Made by a program: the position numbers and the translations under genes
Shown: positions 53,916 to 62,314 of the stretch, piece by piece
Position numbering within the stretch: the stretch's first letter is position 1
Layout of the letters: every line of letters starts with the position of its first letter
Notes under the pieces: generated by a model
What the model was told of the DNA's origin: nothing
Seen by the model: the letters and a program-made list of their open reading frames with translations, nothing else
Databases searched by the model: none
Source of the DNA: Pandoraea capi
GTDB taxonomy: Bacteria; Pseudomonadota; Gammaproteobacteria; Burkholderiales; Burkholderiaceae
Direction: 5' to 3'
Length of the DNA: 64,000 nucleotides
Assembly: GCF_902459735.1 (NCBI RefSeq)
Contig: NZ_CABPRV010000001.1
Coordinates: forward strand, 496,001-560,000

Positions 53916-55154
53916 TTACTTCGCTGCCGTGTTCGTCTTCACGAGCGAACAGGTCGATTTCGACAGCGGCTGGAAGGCTTCCGTCGCGGGGACGGTGGCC
54001 ACTTTAGTGTAGTAATCCCACGGGCCTTTGGACTCGGCGGGCGACTTCACGCGGAACAGATACATGTCGTGAATCACGCGTCCGTCCGGGCGAATCGACG
54101 CGTTATGCATGATCGGATCGCGAATCGGCAATTCACGCATTTTTTGCGCAACGACCTTGGCGTCGACCGATTTCGCGGCCGCTACCGAGCGCAGGTAGTG
54201 CAACACGCTCGAATACACGCCCGCCTGCACCATCGTCGGCTTCAGGTTCTTGTACTTTTTCTGGAAGCGGTCGGACCACTGGCGCGAGGCGTCGTCGTAG
54301 TCCCAATAGAAACCGTCGGTAAAGAGCAGTCCCTGCGCGGTATTCAGACCCAGCGCGTGAACGTCCGAGAGGAACACCAGCAGCGCCGCCAGCTTCTGCC
54401 CGCGTTGCACGATGCCGAACTCGCGCGCCTGCTTCAGAACGTTGACCGTGTCCTGTCCTCCATTGGCCAGCGCCACGACCTGTGCTTTCGAGCTTTGCGC
54501 CTGCAACAGGAACGACGCGTAGTCGGACGCATTGAGCGGGTGCCGCGACTGACCGACGACCGTGCCGCCAAGCGTCTTCACGATATCGGCAGCGTCTTTT
54601 TCCAGCGAATGCCCGAAGGCGTAATCGACGGTGATGAAGTACCAGGATTTCCCGCCGTTGCCCACCACGGCGCGCGCCGTGGCGGCCGATTGCGAGTACG
54701 TGTCGAACATCCAGTGAAAGCCGGTGGGGGAGCAATCCTCGTTCGTCAGACGTGTCGTTGCCGGGCCGGAGAACAGCACCACGCGCTGCTTGTCCATGGC
54801 GAGTTTCTGCACGGCGAGGGCGGCGGCGGAGTTCGTCAGGTCGGCAATCGCGTCGACGTTATCGCGATCGAACCATTCGCGCGCCTTGTTGGCGGCAACG
54901 TCGGCCTTGTTCTGGTTGTCGGCCGACACCAGTTCGACCTTCATGCCCTTGCATTCGGCGGCCAGACAGTCGTCGATAGCCATTTGGGCCGCTACGACCG
55001 ACCCAGCACCGCCCATGGCCGAGTACGTCCCCGACATATCGGTGAGCACGGCCACCTTCACAGGACGATCCGGCAACTGCGCCAATGCACCGGCAGACGA
55101 CAATCCCAAACCCGCACCGAGTCCCAGCGCGAGCAGCCACGGCTTGATCTTCAT
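53916..55154 (-). CDS. ABC transporter substrate-binding protein (LivJ-like)
   Basis: 412-aa periplasmic binding protein of the branched-chain amino-acid/amide family. Signal peptide MKIKPWLLALGLGAGLGLSSAGALAQ; binding fold begins VKVAVLTDMSGTYSAMGGAGSVVAAQMAID, with FHWMFDTYSQSAATARAVV and WYFITVDYAFGHSLEKDAADIV. AAGGAG is nine bases before ATG 55154. No permease or ATPase genes are next to it, so it must share these with another transporter. It leads the operon with mmsA and mmsB, which suggests a valine-related substrate. Confidence 0.9.
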   Translation of the reverse strand: MKIKPWLLALGLGAGLGLSSAGALAQLPDRPVKVAVLTDMSGTYSAMGGAGSVVAAQMAIDDCLAAECKGMKVELVSADNQNKADVAANKAREWFDRDNVDAIADLTNSAAALAVQKLAMDKQRVVLFSGPATTRLTNEDCSPTGFHWMFDTYSQSAATARAVVGNGGKSWYFITVDYAFGHSLEKDAADIVKTLGGTVVGQSRHPLNASDYASFLLQAQSSKAQVVALANGGQDTVNVLKQAREFGIVQRGQKLAALLVFLSDVHALGLNTAQGLLFTDGFYWDYDDASRQWSDRFQKKYKNLKPTMVQAGVYSSVLHYLRSVAAAKSVDAKVVAQKMRELPIRDPIMHNASIRPDGRVIHDMYLFRVKSPAESKGPWDYYTKVATVPATEAFQPLSKSTCSLVKTNTAAK

Positions 55155-55283
55155 CGCTTTTGTCTCCTTGAGGTCTAATCGATCTCTTCTTGTCTTATGT
55201 TTGCGCTGCCGCCGTCTATGCGCGGCGCTCATAAATTGTATTTGTGCGAATTTGCTTTACATAGCGCATCGCTGCATCTACTT

Positions 55284-55299
55284 TGTGCAGAAATGCACA
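55284..55299. promoter_or_regulatory. LysR-type operator candidate
   Basis: TGTGCA-GAAA-TGCACA: perfect 6-bp arms, immediately before the AGGAG of the LysR gene at 55313 and within the divergent gap to the binding-protein gene (55154). A likely self-control site. Confidence 0.6.
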
Positions 55300-55312
55300 T
55301 AGGAGACAGCGC

Positions 55313-56302
55313 ATGGCACGCACCGGCGCAGCACGTCCGATCGGGTCGGCGGGCGCGGCAGTCCGCAGTCCGGGCACGGAGCCGAGGCCCGACTGGGACG
55401 ACCTTCGGTACTTCCTGGAAGTGGCGAGAACGCAGCGGGTGAGTGCCGCGGCGCTGCGTCTGGGGGTCGATCACACGACCGTCTCGCGGCGCGTGCGGGC
55501 GCTGGAGCAGGCGCTCGGCACGCTGCTGTTCGACAAGTCGCGCAACGCGGGCTTCGCGCTCACCCCGGAGGGCCAGCAGTTGCTCGTTCACGCCGAGCAG
55601 ATGGAAACGGCCCTGCAATCGGCCTGCGAACAGGTCGCGGGTCTCGGGCAGACGCTCTCGGGTCATGTGCGCATCGGCTCGACCGAAGCGTTCGGCACCT
55701 ACTTCGTGACGCCGGTGCTCTCACACTTCCAGCGCGAATACCCCGCCATCGATTTCGACGTGCTGCCGGTACCGCGCTTCGTAAGCCTGTCCAAGCGCGA
55801 GGCCGATCTGGCCATCACGATCGAGCGCCCCCAGCGCGGGCCTTATGTATGCAGCAAGTTGTGCGACTACCGTTTGCAGTTGTACGCGACGCCCGGCTAC
55901 CTCGCCCGATATGGCGACGTGCAGACGTTCGCCGATCTCGCCGGACGCCGCTTCATCAGCTATGTCGACGAACTCTCCTTCAGCAACGAACTGCGGTATC
56001 TGGAGGACATCGTGCCCGGGGGCAACGTCGTGCTGCGCAGCACCAGCGTAATCGCACAATATCAGGCGGCGTTGCAGGGCGAGGCGCTGGCCATCCTGCC
56101 GTGCTTCATGGCCGCGCAGGATGCCCGGCTGGTGCCGCTGCTGGTCGACGACGTGGTCGTCACGCGCAGCTTCTGGATCTACTGCCACGAGGAACTGCGC
56201 ACGCTCAAACGCATTACGGTGCTGTGGGATTACCTGCGCGACGCGGCGCAGCGCAACGACGCCCTGCTCCAAGGCAAGGCCGGGCGGTTGCAGTTGACCT
56301 GA
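55313..56302 (+). CDS. LysR family regulator of the mms operon (predicted)
   Basis: 329-aa LysR regulator. DWDDLRYFLEVARTQRVSAAALRLGVDHTTVSRRVRALEQALGTLLFDK is the helix-turn-helix; DHTTVSRR replaces the common TQPAVS. The N-terminus has an extra 25 or so Ala/Gly-rich residues. AGGAG lies eight bases before ATG 55313. It faces the SBP-mmsA-mmsB operon, with a perfect inverted repeat before its own start. Confidence 0.92.
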   Translation: MARTGAARPIGSAGAAVRSPGTEPRPDWDDLRYFLEVARTQRVSAAALRLGVDHTTVSRRVRALEQALGTLLFDKSRNAGFALTPEGQQLLVHAEQMETALQSACEQVAGLGQTLSGHVRIGSTEAFGTYFVTPVLSHFQREYPAIDFDVLPVPRFVSLSKREADLAITIERPQRGPYVCSKLCDYRLQLYATPGYLARYGDVQTFADLAGRRFISYVDELSFSNELRYLEDIVPGGNVVLRSTSVIAQYQAALQGEALAILPCFMAAQDARLVPLLVDDVVVTRSFWIYCHEELRTLKRITVLWDYLRDAAQRNDALLQGKAGRLQLT

Positions 56303-56351
56303 CGGGCGGGTCGGATGACGGGTTTCGGAGAATCGGCGGCGCCGTGCGGCC

Positions 56352-57347
56352 TCACCGGATCTTGCGCTGCTCTTCGTCGATGACGGCAGGAATCGCGGTG
56401 CGCATCGCCTCGATGAAGCGGCGCAGACGCGCCGGGTAATACTTGGCGTACGGGTAGATGATGTACATCGGCAGCGCCGTCGAACGCCATTGCGGCACCA
56501 GTTGAATCAGACGCCCCTGCGCAATGTCCTCGGCCATCACCCAGGCCGACGCCACGCCCACCCCCAGCCCGCGTAATGCCGCACTGCGAAAAGCGAACAG
56601 ATTGTCGGTGCTCATGCGCGGATCGAATGTGACACGCTCGGATTCGTGCGTCTGCCGATGCGTGAGCGTCAACTCGGTCCGGTAGAAGACCGTGAGCGCA
56701 AGCCACGGGAGCGTCGCCAGATCGGCAGGACGTTCGGGCATCGCGCGCCCGCTCAACAATTCGGGAGATGCCACGACGATACGCGGCACGTCCGTGAGCA
56801 GGATCGCCACATTCGACGGGTCTTGCAGCTCGCCCACGTGAATCGCGCAATCCACCCCCTCGGCGATGAAGTCCGGCTCCCGGTCCTGCAAGAACCAATG
56901 CACCTTCATTCCCGTGTAGCGCTCCAGAAAATCGGCGAGCGGCCCGATCATCATGTCCTGTCCGAACGCGTGCGGCACGTGCACCCGCAGCGTGCCTTCC
57001 GGCTCGTCGCCCGTGCCTCGCAGATCAGCTTCGAACGCCTCCCAGCTCGTCACGAGCTCCTTGGCCCGCGCGAAGCAGCGCTCGCCGTCTTCGGTGAGTT
57101 TCATGCGATGGGTCGAGCGCTGGAGCAGGCGCAAGCCGAGCGAGCGCTCCAGCATTTGCAGCCGGCGGCTCACGGTCGGCTGCGTGGTGCCGAGCAGCGC
57201 CGCTGCCGCCGACAGACTGCCGGATTCGACGATGCGCACGAAGGTCTGCATCAGCTCGACGCGGTCGGCGCCGGTCGACCGGGCAGCGGGGGTGCCGGTG
57301 GTCGATTGGGGAGAAGTCGATGGAAGGGGATCGAGGGGCTCTGTCAT
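56352..57347 (-). CDS. LysR family regulator
   Basis: 331-aa LysR regulator. RVELMQTFVRIVESGSLSAAAALLGTTQPTVSRRLQMLERSLGLRLLQRS is the helix-turn-helix with TTQPTVSRR; the effector domain follows. About 25 Pro/Ser/Thr-rich residues precede the fold. It faces the MFS gene at 57446 across 98 bp and is probably its regulator. A palindrome (57346-57360) overlaps its own start codon. Confidence 0.92.
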   Translation of the reverse strand: MTEPLDPLPSTSPQSTTGTPAARSTGADRVELMQTFVRIVESGSLSAAAALLGTTQPTVSRRLQMLERSLGLRLLQRSTHRMKLTEDGERCFARAKELVTSWEAFEADLRGTGDEPEGTLRVHVPHAFGQDMMIGPLADFLERYTGMKVHWFLQDREPDFIAEGVDCAIHVGELQDPSNVAILLTDVPRIVVASPELLSGRAMPERPADLATLPWLALTVFYRTELTLTHRQTHESERVTFDPRMSTDNLFAFRSAALRGLGVGVASAWVMAEDIAQGRLIQLVPQWRSTALPMYIIYPYAKYYPARLRRFIEAMRTAIPAVIDEEQRKIR

Positions 57348-57360
57348 ACGTCACGCGTAT
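57346..57360. promoter_or_regulatory. inverted repeat at the LysR start codon
   Basis: ATACG-tcacg-CGTAT, perfect 5-bp arms, covering the first base pairs upstream of and into the ATG of the LysR gene at 57347. A possible autoregulation site within the 98-bp divergent gap. Confidence 0.45.
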
Positions 57361-57445
57361 AAAGGTTGTACGGATTATAGGTCTACCGCTGCACCGCACC
57401 AAGCGAGACACTACGCGCCGTACTTCGCTACTGGAGCCTCACCCC

Positions 57446-58672
57446 ATGAGTTCCGCACAACTCTCCAATTCCGCCGCGCCTGCACGGCCTCAGCCCGAGC
57501 TATCCGCCCGGCTGATCCTGCTGCTGGCAACAGGCACCGGCCTCACGGTCGCCTCGCTGTATTACGCGCAGCCGATGCTCGGCATCATGACCGACGACAT
57601 CCACGCGGCCAACACGACCGTCGGCTGGGTGCCCACGCTGACGCAACTCGGCTACGCGCTGGGCATTCTGCTGCTCGTGCCGATGGGCGACATCATCGAC
57701 CGTCGCCGCATCGTGCTGGTCAAGGGCGCAATCCTGACGCTTGCGCTGCTGCTCGCGGCCTTCGCGCCGGGCATCGGTACCTTGCTCGTCGCGAGTCTCG
57801 CCATTGGCCTCACGGCGACGATGGCGCAGGACATCGTACCGGCGGCCGCCACACTCGCCCCCGAGTCGATCCGGGGACGCGTCGTGGGCACCGTCATGAC
57901 CGGTCTGCTGCTGGGAATTCTGCTCTCGCGGGTCGTGTCCGGCTTCGTCGCGCAGAACTTCGGCTGGCGGGCGATGTACGTTGTCGCCGCCGTCAGCGTG
58001 GCCGGTTTCGGCGTGGTGGCGTGGCGCAGTCTGCCGTCCTTCCACCCGACGACGCAGATGACCTACCGTCAGTTGATCGGCTCGGTGGCGAGTCTGTGGC
58101 GTCGTCATCCGGCATTGCGCCGCGCGGCGTTCGCGCAAGGGTTGCTGTCGGTCGGGTTCAGCGCGTTCTGGTCGACATTGGCCGTGATGCTGCACGACGC
58201 ACCGTTCCATCTGGGGGCCGCCGCTGCGGGCGCCTTCGGTCTGGCAGGGGCCGCGGGTGCGCTTGGCGCGCCGATTGCCGGGCGTATCGCCGACAAGAAA
58301 GGCCCGCAAGTGGTGACACGTCTGGGCGCCGCGATGGTGGCCGTCTCGTTCGCGGCGATGCTCTTCGCCCCGATGTTGAGCCCTCATGCGCAACTGTGGC
58401 TGATCGGGCTGGGCGCCATCGGCTTCGATCTCGGTGTTCAGGTCGCACTGATCTCGCACCAGACCATCGTGTACGGCATCGAGCCCGCCGCACGCAGCCG
58501 CCTGAACGCCGTGCTGTTCGTTTGCGTGTTCATCGGGATGTCGCTCGGCTCGGTGCTCGGCTCTCAGGCGCTGGCTCACTGGGGCTGGACCGGGGTCGCC
58601 GCGCTCTCCACGCTGGCCGCGCTCGGCGCACTGGCCGTGCGGATGTGGCCGGGAACGACGTCGGCACACTGA
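57446..58672 (+). CDS. MFS transporter (YnfM/arabinose-efflux-like)
   Basis: 408-aa 12-helix major facilitator. LLATGTGLTVASLYYAQPMLGIMTDDI is the first helix; GYALGILLLVPMGDIIDRRRIVLVKG holds the family loop 2-3 motif; APESIRGRVVGTVMTGLLLGILLSR is the drug-antiporter-like helix 5 motif. CTGGAG lies before ATG 57446. Likely an exporter controlled by the divergent LysR; the substrate is unknown. A strong terminator follows. Confidence 0.9.
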   Translation: MSSAQLSNSAAPARPQPELSARLILLLATGTGLTVASLYYAQPMLGIMTDDIHAANTTVGWVPTLTQLGYALGILLLVPMGDIIDRRRIVLVKGAILTLALLLAAFAPGIGTLLVASLAIGLTATMAQDIVPAAATLAPESIRGRVVGTVMTGLLLGILLSRVVSGFVAQNFGWRAMYVVAAVSVAGFGVVAWRSLPSFHPTTQMTYRQLIGSVASLWRRHPALRRAAFAQGLLSVGFSAFWSTLAVMLHDAPFHLGAAAAGAFGLAGAAGALGAPIAGRIADKKGPQVVTRLGAAMVAVSFAAMLFAPMLSPHAQLWLIGLGAIGFDLGVQVALISHQTIVYGIEPAARSRLNAVLFVCVFIGMSLGSVLGSQALAHWGWTGVAALSTLAALGALAVRMWPGTTSAH

Positions 58673-58689
58673 GTATTGACGAAACAAGA

Positions 58690-58731
58690 GCCTTGCAGAC
58701 AGTCGGCCGTCTGCAAGGCCCTTTCTCTTTT
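58690..58731. terminator. intrinsic terminator between MFS and NAT genes
   Basis: GCCTTGCAGAC (58690-58700) pairs perfectly with GTCTGCAAGGC (58709-58719), loop agtcggcc, then CCTTTCTCTTTT. On the minus strand the stem is followed by TCTTGTTTCG, so it may also serve the convergent N-acetyltransferase gene. Confidence 0.88.
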
Positions 58732-58744
58732 GGGGCAACGACGT

Positions 58745-59611
58745 TCAGCGAACGACAGGTTTCGCCGCGCCGGCCAGCGCCCGCTCGAACAATTCGTGGG
58801 TGTCGATGCCTGAGAGATCCAGGCCGAAACGCCCTTCGAGCACGTCCACCAACGCAGATGCCGACGCGATCTCCGTCTGCGCCGTCACATCCCCCTTCGG
58901 CCCGCGCTCGATGAGTCTGGTGTCGAGCAATGCCAGACGCCCTTGCGCTTGCGGCAATACGCGGCACGCCATCAGATGGTTGGTGAAGATCGACTCCGGC
59001 GCACTGGACGTGTACCAGTTCCCCAGCTTGTAATCGATCCACTCGGCGGGCCGGGGCGTGAAACGGTAGGTCGGCAGCCATGTCTGCGCCGACTTCACGC
59101 TCAGGCGGTATTCGCCAATCGCTTCGCCATCGCTTGCGCGCACGGGTTCCAGTTGGAAGACTTCGAGCGGCGTCGTCTGTTCTCGCGACGTGCCCAACCG
59201 CAGCGGCGCGGTCAGCGTCACCGAGCCGAAACCGACATCGGCGAGCCACGACTCGCCGTCCAGCTCGACACGCAGCAGCATGTGCGTGAGTGGCGCTTCG
59301 TCCGTGAAGGCGCGACCCCAGGCGACGCGTCCGATCAACGGCGTGACGTGGAAACCGAGATACGTGAGCGCGCTGGCGAACAGCGCGTTCTGCTCGAAGC
59401 AATACCCGCCGCGCCCGGCGTCGACCAGCTTGCCGACGACCGACGGCAGATCGACGTTGACGGGCTTGCCGCGAATGGGATCGAGGTTTTCGAAGGGAAT
59501 CGCCAGCGGATGCAGCGCATGCACTGCGCGCAACACGTCGAGCGTGGCCTCATGCGGGCCGGAGTAGCCGATGCGCCGGAAATAGCGCGCCGGATCGAAC
59601 GATTGGGACAT
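58745..59611 (-). CDS. Arylamine N-acetyltransferase
   Basis: 288-aa cytosolic enzyme that moves acetyl from acetyl-CoA to arylamines and hydrazines, a detoxification step. The catalytic triad is complete: Cys71 in RGGYCFEQN, His in LTHMLL, Asp in WLADVGFG. GAGGAAG lies eight bases before ATG 59611. N-terminal FDPARYFRRIGYSG and PFENLDP are family landmarks. Monocistronic. Confidence 0.95.
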   Translation of the reverse strand: MSQSFDPARYFRRIGYSGPHEATLDVLRAVHALHPLAIPFENLDPIRGKPVNVDLPSVVGKLVDAGRGGYCFEQNALFASALTYLGFHVTPLIGRVAWGRAFTDEAPLTHMLLRVELDGESWLADVGFGSVTLTAPLRLGTSREQTTPLEVFQLEPVRASDGEAIGEYRLSVKSAQTWLPTYRFTPRPAEWIDYKLGNWYTSSAPESIFTNHLMACRVLPQAQGRLALLDTRLIERGPKGDVTAQTEIASASALVDVLEGRFGLDLSGIDTHELFERALAGAAKPVVR

Positions 59612-59726
59612 GCCGGACTTCCTCTCACGGGATGCGGACATACGCAGAGCACATACGTTAGCGCATCCGCCGCCGCCGTGCATAAAGTGCCGGCGGAAGC
59701 GGGGGTACAAGCGGGGGACATCGCCC

Positions 59727-60278
59727 CTATCGCGATCCGTTGTTCGATTCGCAGAAGCGAATGCGGTTGTTGAACGGATCGGTCACCGTCATTTGCTTGC
59801 CCCAATCGAGCATCTCGATCCCGGGATTCATATTGGGATAACGCTTGCCGGACAAATCGCGCTGATACGCTTCCACGCCTCGCATGAAGACAAAAGTCGT
59901 CGCCCCCGGGCTGGCGTCGCCGAAATGGCCCGACAGGTGCAGCGTCATTCCCGCGCGCGAGACCTGACAGTAGAGCGGCATGCCATCGGCGAAGCGATGC
60001 TCCCAGTCGAGTTTGAAGCCGAGAAAGTCCACGTAGAATTCACGCGCCTTCGCTTCGTCGAAGATCCGGTGAATCGGGGCAACGGTGTCGAAGACGATAC
60101 CGTCGCTGGCCGCAGAAGCGACCTTGGCGGCGAGCACGTTCCAATCCGCGAAGCCGAATTGCGCGGCGACGGATTCGAGTGCCTGAGCGTGGGAGATGTC
60201 GATGCCCTCGCGCGCGAGACGTTCGCGCAGGGACTTTGCCATGATTTTGGCGTCGAGATAGGTTCGCATGTTGGCCAT
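59727..60278 (-). CDS. Glyoxalase-superfamily (VOC) protein with N-terminal helical domain
   Basis: 183-aa cytosolic protein. Residues 1-60 (MRTYLDAKIMAKSLRERLAREGIDISHAQALESVAAQFGFADWNVLAAKV) are a small helical region typical of the Glyoxalase_8 type; the rest is a VOC fold (FYVDFLGFKLDWEHRFADGMPLYCQVSRAGMTLHLSGHFGD..GIEMLDWGKQMTVTDPFNNRIRF). Relatives bind antibiotics such as bleomycin or act on small toxic molecules; no metal ligands can be assigned with confidence. Start ATG 60278 or 60269; the latter has AGGA in a suitable place. Confidence 0.85.
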   Translation of the reverse strand: MANMRTYLDAKIMAKSLRERLAREGIDISHAQALESVAAQFGFADWNVLAAKVASAASDGIVFDTVAPIHRIFDEAKAREFYVDFLGFKLDWEHRFADGMPLYCQVSRAGMTLHLSGHFGDASPGATTFVFMRGVEAYQRDLSGKRYPNMNPGIEMLDWGKQMTVTDPFNNRIRFCESNNGSR

Positions 60279-60564
60279 CCTGGATAGCGTTCGTGGGCGA
60301 CGCATTCGATCAGTGCCCGCGTTGCTGATGCGCGTCGCCTGATGAACGGGACGGACATGCGTTTGCCTGCGATGCTTTCACCATCCCCCGGCAGCGTTTG
60401 ACGAGGGGCGAGCGGCAGGCAGCATCGGCCTTCGCCGGATTCTAGCAGCATTGCCTTGCTGCGACATCACACGTCGTGGGCCGTGGATCATGAGTCAAGG
60501 GCCGGGACGCCTGCCCGGCGCCCGCGCAATGCCGAAACGCGATGGGTGCCTTCGGAATTCCATA
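60279..60564. other. intergenic stretch between VOC and ZapE-like genes
   Basis: With the promoter below, this makes a 369-base gap. Short inverted pieces are present, but nothing I can name; no gene-like frame. Confidence 0.5.
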
Positions 60565-60594
60565 TTGGCGAGCGTGTCGCCACGCCGGTATAGT
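60565..60594 (+). promoter_or_regulatory. sigma-70-like promoter of the ZapE-like gene
   Basis: -35 TTGGCG (60565-60570), 18-bp spacer, -10 TATAGT (60589-60594). The start codon is at 60648, giving a leader of about 45 nt. Confidence 0.55.
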
Positions 60595-60647
60595 GGCGCT
60601 CGTTGGCCGCACGCCTATGCCGGCCGAAGCCATCCGGAGTGCTTTTC

Positions 60648-61691
60648 ATGATCGATGCTGCGCGCGTGATGCAAGCGCTGGCCGAGCGCCCCATCGCCCC
60701 CGACGCGCGCCAACGCGACGCCATCGCCATACTCGCGCGCCTCGGCGCATCCGCCAACGCGACGACCGCCACCTACGACGGCGTGTATTGCTACGGATTG
60801 CCCGGGCGCGGCAAGAGTCTGGTCGTCGATGCGGCCTTCGCCGTGGCGGCATGCGAAAAGCGCCGCGTGCACTTCCACGAATTCCTGCGCGACATCCACC
60901 GGCAGCTCGTGCGCGAACCGAAGTGCGACGACCGGCTCGCTGCGGTGGCGAATCGCTGGCTCGATGGCGTCGAACTGCTCTGCTTCGACGAATTCCACGT
61001 CCACGATATCGCCGATGCGTTCCTCATCGGCCGCTTCCTCGACATCGCGCTCGCACGCCGCGTGCGGCTGGTGCTCACGTCGAACTACGCACCACAGCAG
61101 TTGCTGCCCGACCCGGAGTTTCACGAACGCTTCGAGCCGACCATCGCGGTGATTCTGCAACGCTTCGCCATCGTCCATTTCGACGGCGCGACCGATTACC
61201 GGATGGGGGGCGATAGCGCATCGATTCCGCGCTGGATCTCGCCGTTGATCGATGCGCGCGAGACCCTGTCGGCCCGCTACGCCGAGCTGGAAGGACTGCC
61301 CCCGACCGGACCGTCGGAAGTGACGGTCGCAGGGCGCGCGCTGGCAGTTCGCAGCGCAGGAGATCGTGTGTTGTGGGCAGACTTCGACGCGCTGTGCGTA
61401 GCGCACCGCTCCCATCTCGATTACCTCGGACTGGCCGAGCGATGGCAGACGCTGATCGTCGACGCGTTGCACGTCGAGCAGCTTCGTCGACCGGACACGT
61501 TGCAGCGCTTTCTCTGGCTCGTCGATATCGCCTACGACCGGCAGCGCACGCTGCTGATCGCCTCCGATGCCCCGCTCATCCCCGCACTCGATGCGCTGAG
61601 CGACTGGCGTGACCTGTCGCGCACGATCAGCCGTCTGGCCGAGATGGGCTCGCGCGATTACGAACGCCGCACGCTCATTCGTCCTCGCTGA
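60648..61691 (+). CDS. zapE: ZapE/AFG1-like ATPase
   Basis: 347-aa P-loop ATPase of the AFG1/ZapE family. Walker A is GLPGRGKS, Walker B LLCFDEFHV; sensor region VRLVLTSNYAPQQLLPDP and the YRM motif after it are also family features. ZapE works at the FtsZ ring under stress in E. coli. GGAG lies nine bases before ATG 60648. Divergent from the typical N-terminus and not beside usual partners, so it may be an extra copy. Its end overlaps the convergent XRE gene by 17 nt. Confidence 0.85.
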   Translation: MIDAARVMQALAERPIAPDARQRDAIAILARLGASANATTATYDGVYCYGLPGRGKSLVVDAAFAVAACEKRRVHFHEFLRDIHRQLVREPKCDDRLAAVANRWLDGVELLCFDEFHVHDIADAFLIGRFLDIALARRVRLVLTSNYAPQQLLPDPEFHERFEPTIAVILQRFAIVHFDGATDYRMGGDSASIPRWISPLIDARETLSARYAELEGLPPTGPSEVTVAGRALAVRSAGDRVLWADFDALCVAHRSHLDYLGLAERWQTLIVDALHVEQLRRPDTLQRFLWLVDIAYDRQRTLLIASDAPLIPALDALSDWRDLSRTISRLAEMGSRDYERRTLIRPR

Positions 61692-61869
61692 AGATATCCT
61701 CGATGCGCAGACCGAACACGCGCGCGATGGTGAATGCCAGTGGCAGGCTCGGATCGTAGCGCTCGTTCTCGATGGCGTTGACCGTCTGACGCGAGACGCC
61801 GAGCGCTGTTCCCAGATCACTTTGCGACCAGCCGCGCGCCAGACGCAATGCCTTGATCTCGTTTTTCAT
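61675..61869 (-). CDS. Small XRE-family repressor (64 aa)
   Basis: One-domain helix-turn-helix protein: KNEIKALRLARGWSQSDLGTALGVSRQTVNAIENERYDPSLPLAFTIARVFGLRIEDIF. This is the short XRE type usually encoded beside a small membrane protein. The start ATG 61869 overlaps the stop of the membrane gene as ATGA. It probably represses its own operon by binding the two matched palindromes at 62253-62312. Confidence 0.92.
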   Translation of the reverse strand: MKNEIKALRLARGWSQSDLGTALGVSRQTVNAIENERYDPSLPLAFTIARVFGLRIEDIFSEDE

Positions 61870-62240
61870 CGATAACGTCGCGCGCAAAGGAAACCGGAGA
61901 CGACCCACAGCGTGCACATCAGCGGCCACACGACAAACAGCGACAGCTTGGGGAAACCCACGCCTTCGAGAAAACCGTAACCGAATGTGATCAGCCCCGT
62001 GCCCGCGAACGAGACGGAAAACGATTCCAGCTGAATGCGTCGCTGCAATTCGTCCATGCGACGAAGATTACGCACGATGGCCCAGCACATCGCAAAACCC
62101 GGCAACATCGGCAGCAGCGCGATCGGCACCCGGGCGCTCAGGGGAAGATCAGGCATCGCCTGCAACACGCGTATCGATCCCGCCAGCACCACCACGTAGG
62201 CGAGCAACGCTCCGCCCATCTCTTTCACATAACGCGTCAT
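61866..62240 (-). CDS. Four-helix membrane partner of the XRE repressor
   Basis: 124-aa membrane protein with about four helices (GALLAYVVVLAGSIRVLQAM, VPIALLPMLPGFAMCWAIV, FAGTGLITFGYGFLEGVGF, LSLFVVWPLMCTLWVVSGFLCA) and a basic cytosolic loop (RNLRRMDELQRRIQLES). It resembles DUF2178-like partners of short XRE regulators. GAGG lies seven bases before ATG 62240, directly against the inner operator. Function unknown; it may sense membrane state or a small molecule and relay it to the repressor. Confidence 0.8.
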   Translation of the reverse strand: MTRYVKEMGGALLAYVVVLAGSIRVLQAMPDLPLSARVPIALLPMLPGFAMCWAIVRNLRRMDELQRRIQLESFSVSFAGTGLITFGYGFLEGVGFPKLSLFVVWPLMCTLWVVSGFLCARRYR

Positions 62241-62252
62241 CGTGCATCCTCA

Positions 62253-62312
62253 TGTAAAGCATGCTTTACACGATAAGCGAAACCGATCCACGTGTAAAGT
62301 TTCTTTTACACG
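62253..62312 (-). promoter_or_regulatory. double operator and promoter of the XRE/membrane operon
   Basis: Inner site: perfect 18-bp palindrome TGTAAAGCATGCTTTACA (62253-62270). Outer site: CGTGTAAA-gtttct-TTTACACG (62291-62312). Centres are 40 bp apart, about four helix turns. On the minus strand TTTACA (62298-62293) is the -35 inside the outer site, followed by a 17-bp spacer and a -10 TATCGT (62275-62270) that touches the inner site. The inner site abuts the ribosome site. Confidence 0.85.
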
Positions 62313-62314
62313 AC

